Notes: a model not told the origin generated them from the sequence alone. Counted from the first letter of the stretch, positions 37,766 to 46,797 are shown. The stretch is 64,000 bases of DNA from F23-B02 sp963625685 (GCA_963625685.1 CAVFTR010000005.1:55238-119237), one strand, 5' to 3'. Made by a program: numbers and translations.

Positions 37766-38269
37766 ATGCATGACGATCTGACAAAACAGGATATTGCAAA
37801 AATGCAGGCAGAGCTCGACCACCGCAGGCTGGAGCTCATGCCGCAGCTTCTCGAGGAGGTCAAGCGTACCCGCGCCTTCGGCGATCTGAGCGAGAACTTC
37901 GAGTACAAGGAGGCAAAACGCGCGAAAAATCGCAATGCCAGCCGCATACGTTATCTCGAGAACATGATAAAGTCGGCGCACATCATCGGCTCGGACTCGG
38001 CCGCCGACGAGGTAGGGCTCTACGACAAGGTCGAGATATACATACCCGAGGACGACGAAACGCAGGTCATTCAGGTCGTGACGACGATACGCACGGACCC
38101 CTTGAAGGGGCTCATAAGCCGCGAATCGCCCTTCGGCAGGGCGGTGCTCGGCAAGAAGGCCGGCGACCATATAACGGTGTATGTAAACGATAACTACAGC
38201 TACGAGGCCGTCATTAAAAGCATCACCAAGGCCGAGGACGACGGCTCGGCGCCCATCCTGCAATATTGA
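37766..38269 (+). CDS. greA: Transcription elongation factor GreA
   Basis: Rescues backtracked RNA polymerase by stimulating transcript cleavage. 167 residues; N-terminal coiled coil with the family motif FGDLSENFEY and acidic tip residues, C-terminal FKBP-like domain (ISRESPFGRAVLGKKAGDHI). AGAGGAAG precedes the ATG. It follows the ribosomal terminator by 20 nt and may partly depend on read-through. Confidence 0.92.
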   Translation: MHDDLTKQDIAKMQAELDHRRLELMPQLLEEVKRTRAFGDLSENFEYKEAKRAKNRNASRIRYLENMIKSAHIIGSDSAADEVGLYDKVEIYIPEDDETQVIQVVTTIRTDPLKGLISRESPFGRAVLGKKAGDHITVYVNDNYSYEAVIKSITKAEDDGSAPILQY

Positions 38270-38589
38270 AAAAAGCACCCCTTAGGCCGGCTGAGACAAG
38301 AAAACACACGCCCGAAAGGGCACAGCAGGCGCGAATGCCGTCGTTGCGGCGGCTTTCCATACACAAAGTATGCCTACACCGCCGCGCCTCGGCCCCGCAC
38401 CCGCTGAGCCCTTTCGGGTGCCAGCAGTTTTGAGCGAGAAGTTTTTCGTTCAGACAAAATAACAAAATCCCGGCAATACTTTGTGTATTGTCGGGATTTT
38501 TTATGCCGTATGGGCGGAAAAGAGCCGCTCAAAACCGTATGTTTTCTTATCTCAGCCGGCCTTCAGGGTGCTTTTTTAATGTCTTGGCT
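38270..38589. other. Foldback element between greA and etfA (nested inverted repeats)
   Basis: No gene supported. Outer arms of about 42 bp pair with about 5 differences, two of them wobble-compatible: 38270-38310 (AAAAAAGCACCC ... GGCCGGCTGAGA ... AAGAAAACAC) and 38536-38577. Inside: GCCC-GAAA-GGGC, GCACCC/GGGTGC (38398-38421), GTTTTGAGCG (38428-38437) with CGCTCAAAAC (38526-38535), a 16-bp terminator (38464-38500), and ATACACAAAGTAT with its exact reverse complement. It also serves as a bidirectional terminator between convergent greA and etfA. Could be a MITE-like insertion or a structured RNA. Confidence 0.75.
38464..38502. terminator. Terminator hairpin inside the foldback element
   Basis: 16-bp stem AAAATCCCGGCAATAC / GTATTGTCGGGATTTT (one G-T pair), TTTGT loop, T-run on the right and A-run on the left. 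Confidence 0.85.
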
Positions 38590-39585
38590 TTATTCTCCGA
38601 GCCTTGCGAGCATCGCGTCGCAGACCTCGTCCATGTCGCCGACTATGCCGTAGCTGCAATAGTTGAAGATCGCGGCGTCGGGGTCGGTGTTCACGGCGAC
38701 GACGGTGCCGGCGTCGGAAAAGCCCGTGACGTGGTTCACCGCGCCCGAGACTCCGAAGGAGATGAACAGCCTCGGCTTTACCACGACGCCGGACTGGCCG
38801 ATAACGAGCTTGAACGGCAGCACGCCGCGGTCAAACACCGGTCTTGTGCAGGCGAGCTTTCCGCCGAGCCGCTCGGCAAGACGGCGGTAGCGCGGCAGAG
38901 CGTCGGCACCCTTTATGGCGTTTCCGACGCAGACGATGACCTCGGCGTCGGCTATGTTCAGGCTCTCATCGGCGTCGTCGGCGCGGAAGTCGAGTATCCT
39001 CGTGCGGATGCTCTCAACGGGGAAGTCTATCCTCTCCTCGATGAGCTCGCACTCGTGCGCGCCGCAGGGCGCGTACTTGAAGGTGCCGGGACGTATCGTT
39101 CCGACCTGCGGGCGCGCAGCTGGGACGGTGATGACTGCCATCATCTTGCCGCCGACAGCCGGCTCTATAAACTCGATATCCGTCGTTTCCGGATCCCAGA
39201 CGAGCTCGGTCGCGTCCGAGGTGCAGCCGGTGCCGAGGCGCGCCGCGAAGCGCGGGGCAAAGTCGCGGCCGTTTATCGTTCCGCCGACCATGACCGCCGT
39301 CGGGCGGTATTTTTCGCACAGAACGGTGAACAGATTCGTGTAAGCGTCGTTGCTGAAATACTCATAGCCCGTGCCGGATACGCGGATGAGCTTATCCACG
39401 CCGCAGTCGAGCACCTTCCGGAGCTCCGCGTCGCTGATATCGCCGACAACGACGGCAGCGAGCTTTTCGCCGCTCAAGTCGCACAGCCTGCGCGTTTCCG
39501 AGCACAGCTCGAGCGAGACCGGCAGAACCGCGTCGCCGTCGCGCTCGATAAAGACCCACATGTCCCTGTAATCAGTCTTGTTCAT
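38590..39585 (-). CDS. etfA: Electron transfer flavoprotein alpha subunit
   Basis: 331 residues from ATG 39585: GGAGG is 7-8 nt upstream, whereas the ATG at 39591 is only 1-2 nt from it. FAD-binding C-terminal domain with ARPVFDRGVLPFKLVIGQSG, SFGVSGAVNH and VNTDPDAAIFNYCSYG. No N-terminal ferredoxin domain, unlike the Acetobacterium lactate EtfA. Forms an FAD-containing heterodimer with EtfB that accepts electrons from the adjacent dehydrogenase. Last gene of the unit. Confidence 0.95.
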   Translation of the reverse strand: MNKTDYRDMWVFIERDGDAVLPVSLELCSETRRLCDLSGEKLAAVVVGDISDAELRKVLDCGVDKLIRVSGTGYEYFSNDAYTNLFTVLCEKYRPTAVMVGGTINGRDFAPRFAARLGTGCTSDATELVWDPETTDIEFIEPAVGGKMMAVITVPAARPQVGTIRPGTFKYAPCGAHECELIEERIDFPVESIRTRILDFRADDADESLNIADAEVIVCVGNAIKGADALPRYRRLAERLGGKLACTRPVFDRGVLPFKLVIGQSGVVVKPRLFISFGVSGAVNHVTGFSDAGTVVAVNTDPDAAIFNYCSYGIVGDMDEVCDAMLARLGE

Positions 39586-39597
39586 AGCCATACCTCC

Positions 39598-40392
39598 TTA
39601 AAGCACGTCGGCGATGAGCTCAAAGAGCTTATCCACATTCTTTTCCGTGCCGCCCTCGTCGATCATGCTGCCCTTCTCGCCGGTGACGGGAGGATACGTG
39701 CGCGGGACCTTCGTCGGCGAGCCGGGGTCGCCGATCTGCGCGGGATCGAGACCGGGGATGGTCGATGAGCTATACACCTCTATCTGCGCCGTGCGCGAGG
39801 CCTTCCAGCTCCTTAGATTCGGGATGCGCGCACGGAAGTTCGCCTTTTCGACAGTCAGCAGGCAGGGATACTGCGCCATGAGCACCTCAACGCCGCGCTC
39901 AAGCTCGCGCTCGGCGGTGACGGTGTGCTTTTCGGTATCGACCCCGACGATCCTCAGGGCGGAGGATATCTGGCTTGCGCCGAAGCGCTCTGCAAGCTGC
40001 GAGCCCATCTGACCGGTCGCGCCGTCGAGCGATTCCTTGCCGCAGAATATGAGGTCAAAGCTGCCGAGCATTTTTGCGGCGGAGACTATGACATAGCTCG
40101 TCGCGAGCGTATCGGCGTTTGCAAACGCGCGGTCGGACAGGAGCACCGCTCTGTCCGCGCCCGCCGCGAGGCACTCGCGCAGAGCCTCCTTTGCCATATC
40201 GGGGCCCATGGTGATGACGGTGATCGTGCCGCCGTGAGCCTCCTTGACCCTGACGGCCGCCTCGAGGGCGTTTGCGTCCAGCGGATTGAGTATCGCGGGA
40301 ACGCCTGCGCGGATAAGACTGCCGGTCACGGGGTCCATCTTTACGAGGTTTATATCAGGGACCTGCTTTACGCATACAAGTATATTGAGCAT
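39598..40392 (-). CDS. etfB: Electron transfer flavoprotein beta subunit
   Basis: 264 residues; VCVKQVPDINLVKMDPVTG and LNPLDANALEAAVRVKE typical of bifurcating-type EtfB, with DLIFCGKESLDGATGQMGSQ later. The VKQVPD-type start and this 260-residue length fit Etfs that bind a second nucleotide for electron bifurcation or confurcation. GGAGG is 7-8 nt before the ATG, within the end of the preceding gene. Confidence 0.95.
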   Translation of the reverse strand: MLNILVCVKQVPDINLVKMDPVTGSLIRAGVPAILNPLDANALEAAVRVKEAHGGTITVITMGPDMAKEALRECLAAGADRAVLLSDRAFANADTLATSYVIVSAAKMLGSFDLIFCGKESLDGATGQMGSQLAERFGASQISSALRIVGVDTEKHTVTAERELERGVEVLMAQYPCLLTVEKANFRARIPNLRSWKASRTAQIEVYSSSTIPGLDPAQIGDPGSPTKVPRTYPPVTGEKGSMIDEGGTEKNVDKLFELIADVL

Positions 40393-40395
40393 TTT

Positions 40396-41829
40396 TCAGA
40401 CCTCCTGTGCGTTCGTGCAGACCTTGCCGGGATTGAGTATGCCCCTGGGGTCGAACACCTGCTTTATCGCCTGCATGAGCCCGAAGGCCGTGTCGCCGAC
40501 CGATTCGAGCAGATACTGCTTTTTGGCGTGCCCGATGGCGTGCTCGCCGGACACCTGACCGCCGAACTCGGCACACTTTGCGTAGCACTTGTCCATAACG
40601 GCCTTCGAGCGGCGCTTGAACTCGTCAAGCTCCATGTCGTTTGCGCAGCAGTAGATGTGCAGATTGCCGTCGCCCGCGTGACCGAAGTTGCGGATAGCGA
40701 TGCCCTCTTCTTTGCCGGCTGCGCGGGTGTAAACAAGAAATTCGGCGATGCGGTCCACGGGGACGACGACGTCCAGCTCGTCGAGGAGCTTCGTGTCGGC
40801 CTCAATGACCGTCAGAAACGCGCTGCGCGCTGCCCATACGTCCTTTTTCAGACCGTCAGTCCAGACCACGAGCGTGTCGTATGCGCCGCATTTTTCGGCC
40901 AGCTCGCCGAGGCGGTCCATTTTCGCCGTGAGCTCTGCCTCGCTGTCGCCCACGAGGGTGACGAGGATGTACGCTCCGGCCTCCCTGCCGTTGACGACTG
41001 TGGGGAATATGGAGTTTCCTGTAAACGCCGCGGAGGAATCGACTATATCGCGCTCCATGAACTCGATAGACTGCGGGTCGAGATTTGCAAGCTTTATCTG
41101 CGGGACCGAGGCTATGGCGGTCTCGACGTCCGCGAAGGGGAGGATAAGGCTCACGTCCATCTCGGGCTTCGGGATGAGCTTGAGGGTGAGCTCCGTAATA
41201 ATGCCGAGCGTGCCCTCGGAGCCTATCATAAGGTGCAGCAGGCTGTAGCCCGAGCTCGTCTTGCAGACCGTTTTCCCCAGCTCCATGACCCTGCCGTCGG
41301 GCAGCACGACGGTCATCGCAAGCACGTAGTCGCGCGTAACGCCGTATTTGACGGCGCGCATGCCGCCCGCGTTCGTGGAGACGTTGCCGCCGACGGTGGC
41401 GGTCTTCTCGCCGGGGTCGGGCGGATACATAAGGCCGCGGCTGAGCGCGTCGGCGGCCAGATCGCGCAGCAGAACGCCGGGCTGGATATGTACGACGAGG
41501 TTATTCATATCATAGGAGAGTATCCTGTTCATGCGCGCCGTACACAGCACGACGCCACCGCACAGCGGCACGCAGCCGCCGACGAGCCCCGTGCCCGCGC
41601 CGCGGGGCGTCACGGGGATGCTGTTTTCATAGCAAAGGCGCATTATCTGCGAGACCTCCCCGGTGCTCTCGACCTCGCAGACCACCTCGGGGAAGTATTT
41701 GCCGTATATCGGCATTTCGTCGTGGCTGAAATCGTCCTTCACCGCGTCTCCGGCGAAAAAGCGCTTCGCGCCGACGATGGCCTGAAGCTGCTCAGCGATC
41801 TCAGGCGTTATCTTATTGTACTTCGTCAT
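40396..41829 (-). CDS. FAD-linked 2-hydroxyacid (probably D-lactate) dehydrogenase, GlcD/LctD type
   Basis: 477 residues from ATG 41829 (CAGGAGGTC upstream; the longer frame has no site). N-terminal FAD-binding PCMH domain with PVTPRGAGTGLVGGCVPL and VGGNVSTNAGGMRAVKYGVT; C-terminal FAD-oxidase domain ending with RNFGHAGDGNLHIY and GGQVSGEHAIGHAKK, where the His are metal/substrate ligands. With etfB and etfA directly behind it, the group matches the Acetobacterium-type Etf-lactate dehydrogenase complex, which couples lactate oxidation by NAD+ to ferredoxin oxidation. Glycolate or 2-hydroxyglutarate are alternative substrates. Confidence 0.88.
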   Translation of the reverse strand: MTKYNKITPEIAEQLQAIVGAKRFFAGDAVKDDFSHDEMPIYGKYFPEVVCEVESTGEVSQIMRLCYENSIPVTPRGAGTGLVGGCVPLCGGVVLCTARMNRILSYDMNNLVVHIQPGVLLRDLAADALSRGLMYPPDPGEKTATVGGNVSTNAGGMRAVKYGVTRDYVLAMTVVLPDGRVMELGKTVCKTSSGYSLLHLMIGSEGTLGIITELTLKLIPKPEMDVSLILPFADVETAIASVPQIKLANLDPQSIEFMERDIVDSSAAFTGNSIFPTVVNGREAGAYILVTLVGDSEAELTAKMDRLGELAEKCGAYDTLVVWTDGLKKDVWAARSAFLTVIEADTKLLDELDVVVPVDRIAEFLVYTRAAGKEEGIAIRNFGHAGDGNLHIYCCANDMELDEFKRRSKAVMDKCYAKCAEFGGQVSGEHAIGHAKKQYLLESVGDTAFGLMQAIKQVFDPRGILNPGKVCTNAQEV

Positions 41830-41861
41830 TTCAGACCTCCTGACATTTTCTTGATACATAG

Positions 41862-41892
41862 AGAATAGCACAATACAGGGGATAGTTGTCAA
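41862..41892 (-). promoter_or_regulatory. Promoter of the lactate dehydrogenase-etf operon
   Basis: Minus strand: TTGACA, 19-nt spacer, TATTCT with an extended -10 TGC. The long spacer may be offset by the extended -10. Confidence 0.6.
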
Positions 41893-41903
41893 GTATCCCC
41901 TGT
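41875..41903. promoter_or_regulatory. Palindromic operator overlapping the etf operon -35
   Basis: ACAGGGGATA-N9-TATCCCCTGT, a perfect 10-bp dyad. It covers the -35 and much of the spacer, so a bound dimer would block transcription. No regulator gene is adjacent. Confidence 0.65.
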
Positions 41904-41962
41904 GTAAAAAGAGCATTGTTAATAGTTTTTTAAAAAAGCTCCAGGCATGCGCGGCAAAACAA

Positions 41963-42003
41963 AAAAGATCTCGGTAATACGCAAGGCGTTACCGAGATCT
42001 TTT
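41963..42003. terminator. Terminator of the substrate-binding lipoprotein gene
   Basis: 15-bp stem AAAAGATCTCGGTAA / TTACCGAGATCTTTT; U-rich tail on the minus strand. Confidence 0.88.
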
Positions 42004-42029
42004 GCGGTATATGGGGCGAAGACTGCGGC

Positions 42030-43001
42030 TCAGAGCTTCTCCGGATACAGTGTATGCGCTATGGCATCGACGGTTTGAACGACGCGCATGCCGGGCATCG
42101 CGTTTTCCAGCGACAGCCGTATAAAGCGCTCGTTCTTCACGCAGTCGAGCTGCGAGAGCTGCTCGTCGGCCTTAAGAGCGGCGACCTTGTCGTCGTAGCT
42201 CGAGCCCTCGTAGTCGTGGATGATGATGCACCAGGGGTCTGCGACGACGAGCGCGGAGGGCTCGACTGCGTCCCAGGCCTTTGTGATCTCGCTGAAGGCG
42301 TTCACGCCGCCCGCGGCGCTGATGCAGGCCGATTCGATGTTGGAGGAGCCCGCGGTGTAGAGCTTATCGCCGATGAAGCTGTCGAGCACGAACACGCTTC
42401 TTACGTCTTCTATATCGCCGAGTCTCGCGGAGAGAGCCTCAAGGCTCTGGCTCTGCCTGCCGACGAGCGCCTCGATGTTATCAACGCCGAACACCCTGCC
42501 GAGATCGCGCAGCTCCCGCCAGAGCGCGTCTATCGTCTCGGCCTCGCTGACATACACGCATATCCCGGCCCTTTCAAGCTCGGCGACCGTCAGCTCGTCG
42601 TCAAATATCCAGGAGCAGGCGTAGAGAAAATCGCAGCCGCTGCCGATTATCTGCTCGGCCGTGGGATAGCCGGCGCTGAGCGTCGGGATGCTGTCGACGT
42701 CGTCCGCGTATTCCGGCAGCGCGCCGAGCGAGTGATTTTCCATGCACTTGCCGACGACCTTATCGGCAAGGCCGAGCGCGCAGAACACCTCCGTGCAGTT
42801 CGGTCCCGCCGTCACGACCTTCTGAGGCAGCGCGCTGACCGTGCTGCGCTTGCCGTGGTTCTGGAAGCTCACCGGCTCGTAGCTGCTCTCGGGCGTAGGC
42901 TCCGCCGTCGGCTGGACGGAGGGCTCGGGCTCGGAGCCCTTGCAGGCGCACAGCGAAAACGCCATGACAAGGCACAGTATAAGTGCGGTATATCTTTTCA
43001 T
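42030..43001 (-). CDS. Cobalamin/Fe3+-siderophore-type ABC substrate-binding lipoprotein (orphan)
   Basis: 323 residues. Lipobox LCAC (Cys about residue 20), then a Pro/Glu/Ser-rich linker. The periplasmic-binding family 2 fold is indicated by VVTAGPNCTEVFCALGLADKVVG, PTAEQIIGSGCDFLYA, and the C-terminal LDCVKNERFIRLSLENAMPG. Related to BtuF/FhuD-like binding proteins. No permease or ATPase gene adjoins it, and the ligand cannot be told. MKRY start with AAAAGGAG upstream. Confidence 0.85.
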   Translation of the reverse strand: MKRYTALILCLVMAFSLCACKGSEPEPSVQPTAEPTPESSYEPVSFQNHGKRSTVSALPQKVVTAGPNCTEVFCALGLADKVVGKCMENHSLGALPEYADDVDSIPTLSAGYPTAEQIIGSGCDFLYACSWIFDDELTVAELERAGICVYVSEAETIDALWRELRDLGRVFGVDNIEALVGRQSQSLEALSARLGDIEDVRSVFVLDSFIGDKLYTAGSSNIESACISAAGGVNAFSEITKAWDAVEPSALVVADPWCIIIHDYEGSSYDDKVAALKADEQLSQLDCVKNERFIRLSLENAMPGMRVVQTVDAIAHTLYPEKL

Positions 43002-43034
43002 GCTTTTCTCCTTTTTGTGCAGAAAGAGAATTTT

Positions 43035-43063
43035 TAAATACTATACCACTGCCTTATTGTCAA
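43035..43063 (-). promoter_or_regulatory. Promoter of the substrate-binding lipoprotein gene
   Basis: Minus strand: TTGACA, 17-nt spacer, TATTTA. Confidence 0.55.
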
Positions 43064-43093
43064 TTCAACGTATTTTTGTTAATAAAAAAGGCG

Positions 43094-43122
43094 TTGAGCA
43101 TACGGGAAATATGTGTTATCAT
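43094..43122 (+). promoter_or_regulatory. Promoter of the transglutaminase-dlt operon
   Basis: TTGAGC, 17-nt spacer, TATCAT; about 40 nt before the first gene, which has TGGAGG as its ribosome-binding site. Confidence 0.65.
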
Positions 43123-43160
43123 ATATATTTGTCGAAATGTACCTGTGGAGGTATTGATAA

Positions 43161-45290
43161 ATGGATGAAAATACAGTTTTAGACGGCATGCCGGCCGAAA
43201 AAGCCGGCCGTGCGGAGAAAAATGAGCGCAGAGGCAGTCAGCGCAGGCCCGGCGGAAAAAAGAGCGGAGGCAAAAAGGGCCTGAAGATCGCGCTGGGTAT
43301 CATCCTTGCGCTCGCGGCCCTCGCCGCGGTCTTCGTCTTCGTCGTTTACGGCGGCAGGCACCTGTTCCTGAAGACCGAGCTCGGCAGCGGAACGCCCGAG
43401 GCCTCGGCGTTCATGAAAAACGGAGCCGACGCGAGCTATGTCGGCGATGTGAACGTCAGCCAGAGCAGTGAGGGCACATACATACTCAGGGTGCTAAGCG
43501 GCGGCAAGGTGCGCCCGCAGCTCCTCATCGTGCGCGACACGAAGGCCCCGACGAGCGATACAAGCGAGATAACGCTGACGATAGATGATAAGCAGCTCGA
43601 CGCGCTCGACGCTCTCGGCGACGTGAAGGATGCGTCCGAGTTTACGGCCGAGTGGGTAAACGAGCCGAGCTACGGCGAGGCGGGCACCTACGACTGCGGC
43701 ATAAAGCTTGCCGATGCCTGCGGCAACAAATGCACGGCAAAGCTCACCGTCAAGATACTTGGCCTCGTCGAGGTCCTCGAGCACGAGGCGGGCCAGCCGA
43801 GAGCGCAGCTGAAGGACTTCATGGTCGTAGAGCGCGAGAACGCGAGCTTTGTCACCGAGCTTGACGATATAGCCTGGGACGAGCTCGGCGACCACGAGGT
43901 GAAGATAGAGTTTGACGGCAGGACCTACAGCTCTATCCTGCGCATAGTCGACACCACAGCTCCCGAGCCCGATCTGATACCCACTGCCGTAGTCAAGAAC
44001 GGCAAGCTCGAGGCAAAGGATCTCGCGCTGAGCGACGGAGACGCAAGCGAGGTCAGCTATGAGTTCACCTCCGAGCCCGTTCTCTCAAAGGTCGGCACGG
44101 TCCTGTGCGGCATAAGGGCGACAGACGCGGCCGGAAACAGCACGGATACAAGAGGCAAGATCATAGTCTGCGACGTGACGGCGGAGCTTGAAGCGTCGAT
44201 GGATACGGTGACGCAGAGCGACATCCTCGCCGCTCTGGGCGACGACTACGCGGGCTATAAGATGGAGAGCGAGGCCTTCGTGCGCACGGCTCTCGGCGCG
44301 CACGCGATGATATTTTCAAAGGACGGCAGCAGGATCACAGTCGGCGTCGTCATAAAGGACAGCACGGCGCCCACGGCCGAGGGCATCGAATGTCAGTGCA
44401 GCACGGGCTACTACTGCGAGCCGATAAAATTCGTCACGGATCTTGTCGACATGTCCAGAGTAAGGGCAAGCTTCGTAAGCGAGCCGGACTGGAGCGCCGA
44501 GGGCGAGCAGGACGTGCAGATAATCCTCACCGACCGCTTCGGAAACGAGACGACGGTGGACGCAAAGGCGGTCATTTCGCCGGATAAGACGGCGCCCGCC
44601 ATCTACGCTGCGCGCGACAGATACTGCTATGTCGGCGAGGCCGTATCCTACTTCAAGGAGACCTTCGCCGAGGATAACGCAGACCCCGAGCCCGAGCTCA
44701 CGGTCGACAAATCCAAGGTCGACGCTAAAACGCCCGGAACCTACGACGTGACCTATACGGCAACAGACCACGAGGGCAACTCCTCCTCGGTCACGGTAAA
44801 ATACACCTTCATCGAAAAGAAGGTCAGCGACGAGCAGCTCGACGAGGTCGTCGACAGGATACTCGGCGAGATACTCACCGACGACATGACCGTGCCGGAG
44901 CAGGCAAACGCAATATATAACTACTGCTACAGCAATATAATCTACACCGGCACCTCCGACAAGACCGACTGGAAGAGCGAGGCCTACCGCGGTCTGACCG
45001 AGGGCGTGGGCGACTGCTTCACCTTCTATTCGTCAAGCTATGCGCTCATGCAGCGGATAGACTGCCAGATGCTCAGCGTCGAGCGCCTGGGCGGCAAAAC
45101 GCATCACTACTGGCTGCTTGTGAACCTCGGCACGGGCTGGTATCACTTCGATACCTGCAACGTCGGCCCCGAGCATCTGTACTGCTTCATGAAGACGAGC
45201 GAGGAACTCGTGAAATACAGTCAGCAGTACTGGCGCTTTGATACGACGCTGTACCCGGCGCTCGAGACGGTCCCGTATTCGATGAGCTGA
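43161..45290 (+). CDS. Membrane-anchored transglutaminase-like protein with Ig-like repeats
   Basis: 709 residues. Basic cytoplasmic N-terminus (about 1-48, Lys/Arg/Gly-rich), one membrane helix (IALGIILALAALAAVFVFVV), then several Ig/cadherin-like repeats ending in phrases like GTYDCGIKLADACGNKCTAK and YDVTYTATDHEGNSSSVTVK. The C-terminal transglutaminase-like domain has a full triad: Cys619 in GDCFTFY, His648/649 in KTHHYW and Asp664 in HFDTCN. Extracellular. It starts the dlt operon (dltA follows 2 nt after its stop), pointing to a cell-envelope role. Could be a peptidase or cross-linking enzyme; family members vary. Confidence 0.88.
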   Translation: MDENTVLDGMPAEKAGRAEKNERRGSQRRPGGKKSGGKKGLKIALGIILALAALAAVFVFVVYGGRHLFLKTELGSGTPEASAFMKNGADASYVGDVNVSQSSEGTYILRVLSGGKVRPQLLIVRDTKAPTSDTSEITLTIDDKQLDALDALGDVKDASEFTAEWVNEPSYGEAGTYDCGIKLADACGNKCTAKLTVKILGLVEVLEHEAGQPRAQLKDFMVVERENASFVTELDDIAWDELGDHEVKIEFDGRTYSSILRIVDTTAPEPDLIPTAVVKNGKLEAKDLALSDGDASEVSYEFTSEPVLSKVGTVLCGIRATDAAGNSTDTRGKIIVCDVTAELEASMDTVTQSDILAALGDDYAGYKMESEAFVRTALGAHAMIFSKDGSRITVGVVIKDSTAPTAEGIECQCSTGYYCEPIKFVTDLVDMSRVRASFVSEPDWSAEGEQDVQIILTDRFGNETTVDAKAVISPDKTAPAIYAARDRYCYVGEAVSYFKETFAEDNADPEPELTVDKSKVDAKTPGTYDVTYTATDHEGNSSSVTVKYTFIEKKVSDEQLDEVVDRILGEILTDDMTVPEQANAIYNYCYSNIIYTGTSDKTDWKSEAYRGLTEGVGDCFTFYSSSYALMQRIDCQMLSVERLGGKTHHYWLLVNLGTGWYHFDTCNVGPEHLYCFMKTSEELVKYSQQYWRFDTTLYPALETVPYSMS

Positions 45291-45292
45291 CG

Positions 45293-46795
45293 ATGAAAAA
45301 CGTACTTGAGTATCTGGAAAAAACAGCGCCGCTGTACGGCGGTAAGACCGCCTTTTCCGACGGGGAGGAGAGCCTGAGCTTTTCGGAGCTTTGGCGTCTT
45401 TCCCGGGCGGGCGGCTCGGCGCTCATAGAGCGGGGCCTGCACAGCGAGCCCGTCGCGGTATTCATGAAAAAATCGCCGTTTACGATAGCCGCGTTTTTCG
45501 CGGCGCTCTACGCGGGCTGCTATTACGTCCCGCTGGACGCGTCGATGCCGCTGTTCAGGCTTCAGATGATACTGCATCGCCTGAGCCCGAGAGCGGTCAT
45601 ATGCGACGCAGGCTCCCGCGAGCTTGCAGAAGGCCTCGCGCCGGAGGGCAGCGTCATAGACTCAAGAGAGCTTTTCGCCGCCAAGGAGAACGAGGCGGCG
45701 CTCACGGCAGTGCGCGCGCGCAGCATCGACACGGACCCCGCGTACATCGTCTTCACCTCCGGCAGCACCGGCGTCCCCAAGGGCGTAACGGGAAGCCACA
45801 GGGCGCTGATAGACTATGCAGACGCGCTGTGCCCCGTGATAGGCGCGGATGAAGACAGCGTCTTTGCCATGCAGGTGCCGCTTTACGTCGACGCGTGCAT
45901 GAAGGAGCTGCTGTCGGTGATAAAATGCGGCTCGACGGCACTTCTCATGCAGCAGAGCATGTTCCTCTCGCCCGTTAAGGCGGTGGAGTTTCTGAACCGG
46001 CACAAGGTCAACACCCTGTGCTGGGTCGCCTCGGCGCTGACGATGATATCCGGCCTCGGTACCTTTGAGGATATAAGGCCGCGGCATATCCGCACGGTCT
46101 GCTTCGGCAGCGAGGTGTTCCCCGTAAAGCAGCTGCGCCTCTGGCAGGAGGCCTGCCCCGGCGCAAAATTTATAAATCTCTACGGCCCGACGGAGGCCAC
46201 GGGCATGTCCTTTTACTTCGTCGTCGACCGCGAGCTTAAGGACGGCGAGCCCATACCCGTGGGCAGACCCTTTGACAACACCGGCTTCATGCTCCTTAAA
46301 AGCGACGATACGCAGGCAGCTCCCGGTGAAACGGGCGAGATATGCATACGCGGCACGGCGCTCACGCACGGATATTTTGACGATCCCGAGCGCACGGCGG
46401 CGGCCTTCACGCAAAACCCCCTCAATCCGCACTATCCCGAGCTCATATACCGCACGGGCGATCTCGGAAGGCTAAACGGGCGCGGCGAGCTGGTATTCGT
46501 ATCGCGCAAGGACCATCAGATAAAGAACATGGGCCACCGCGTCGAGCTCGGCGAGATCGAGGCCTGCGCGGACGGCTGCGAGGGAATTGTACGCTCGTGC
46601 TGCCTGTTCAATAAGGAAAAGGGCAGGATATTCATGTTCTACATGGGCTCTGCCGACGAAAAGGCGCTCGGCCGCTATCTCAGAGGCATGCTGCCGCGCT
46701 ATATGCAGCCGTCGAGGATAAAACGCCTGGACGCCCTGCCGCTTCTGGAAAACGGAAAGATAGACAGAAATTCATTAATATCAACGGAGATGTAA
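45293..46795 (+). CDS. dltA: D-alanine--D-alanyl carrier protein ligase DltA-like
   Basis: Activates D-alanine with ATP and loads it on DltC for esterification of teichoic acids. 500 residues; adenylation motif FTSGSTGVPKGV, NLYGPTEATGMSFY, TGDLGRLNGRGELVFVSRKD and the catalytic Lys region LLENGKIDRNSL at the end. Directly followed by dltC (2-nt gap). Another acyl adenylating specificity cannot be excluded, but the dlt neighbours make D-Ala likely. Confidence 0.92.
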   Translation: MKNVLEYLEKTAPLYGGKTAFSDGEESLSFSELWRLSRAGGSALIERGLHSEPVAVFMKKSPFTIAAFFAALYAGCYYVPLDASMPLFRLQMILHRLSPRAVICDAGSRELAEGLAPEGSVIDSRELFAAKENEAALTAVRARSIDTDPAYIVFTSGSTGVPKGVTGSHRALIDYADALCPVIGADEDSVFAMQVPLYVDACMKELLSVIKCGSTALLMQQSMFLSPVKAVEFLNRHKVNTLCWVASALTMISGLGTFEDIRPRHIRTVCFGSEVFPVKQLRLWQEACPGAKFINLYGPTEATGMSFYFVVDRELKDGEPIPVGRPFDNTGFMLLKSDDTQAAPGETGEICIRGTALTHGYFDDPERTAAAFTQNPLNPHYPELIYRTGDLGRLNGRGELVFVSRKDHQIKNMGHRVELGEIEACADGCEGIVRSCCLFNKEKGRIFMFYMGSADEKALGRYLRGMLPRYMQPSRIKRLDALPLLENGKIDRNSLISTEM

Positions 46796-46797
46796 CA

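Noticed and set aside
38488..38600. Start of a long plus-strand open frame running from the foldback element into etfA/etfB antisense
   Set aside because: Begins in non-coding structured sequence and continues antisense to etfA; no support as a gene.
39925..41868. 647-residue plus-strand open frame opposite the lactate dehydrogenase and etfB genes
   Set aside because: Shadow of conserved minus-strand enzymes; no start signal or family match.
43002..43160. Cobalamin riboswitch for the BtuF-like lipoprotein gene
   Set aside because: The divergent gap is only 159 nt and the gene's own leader is about 30 nt; no B12-box-like sequence seen.
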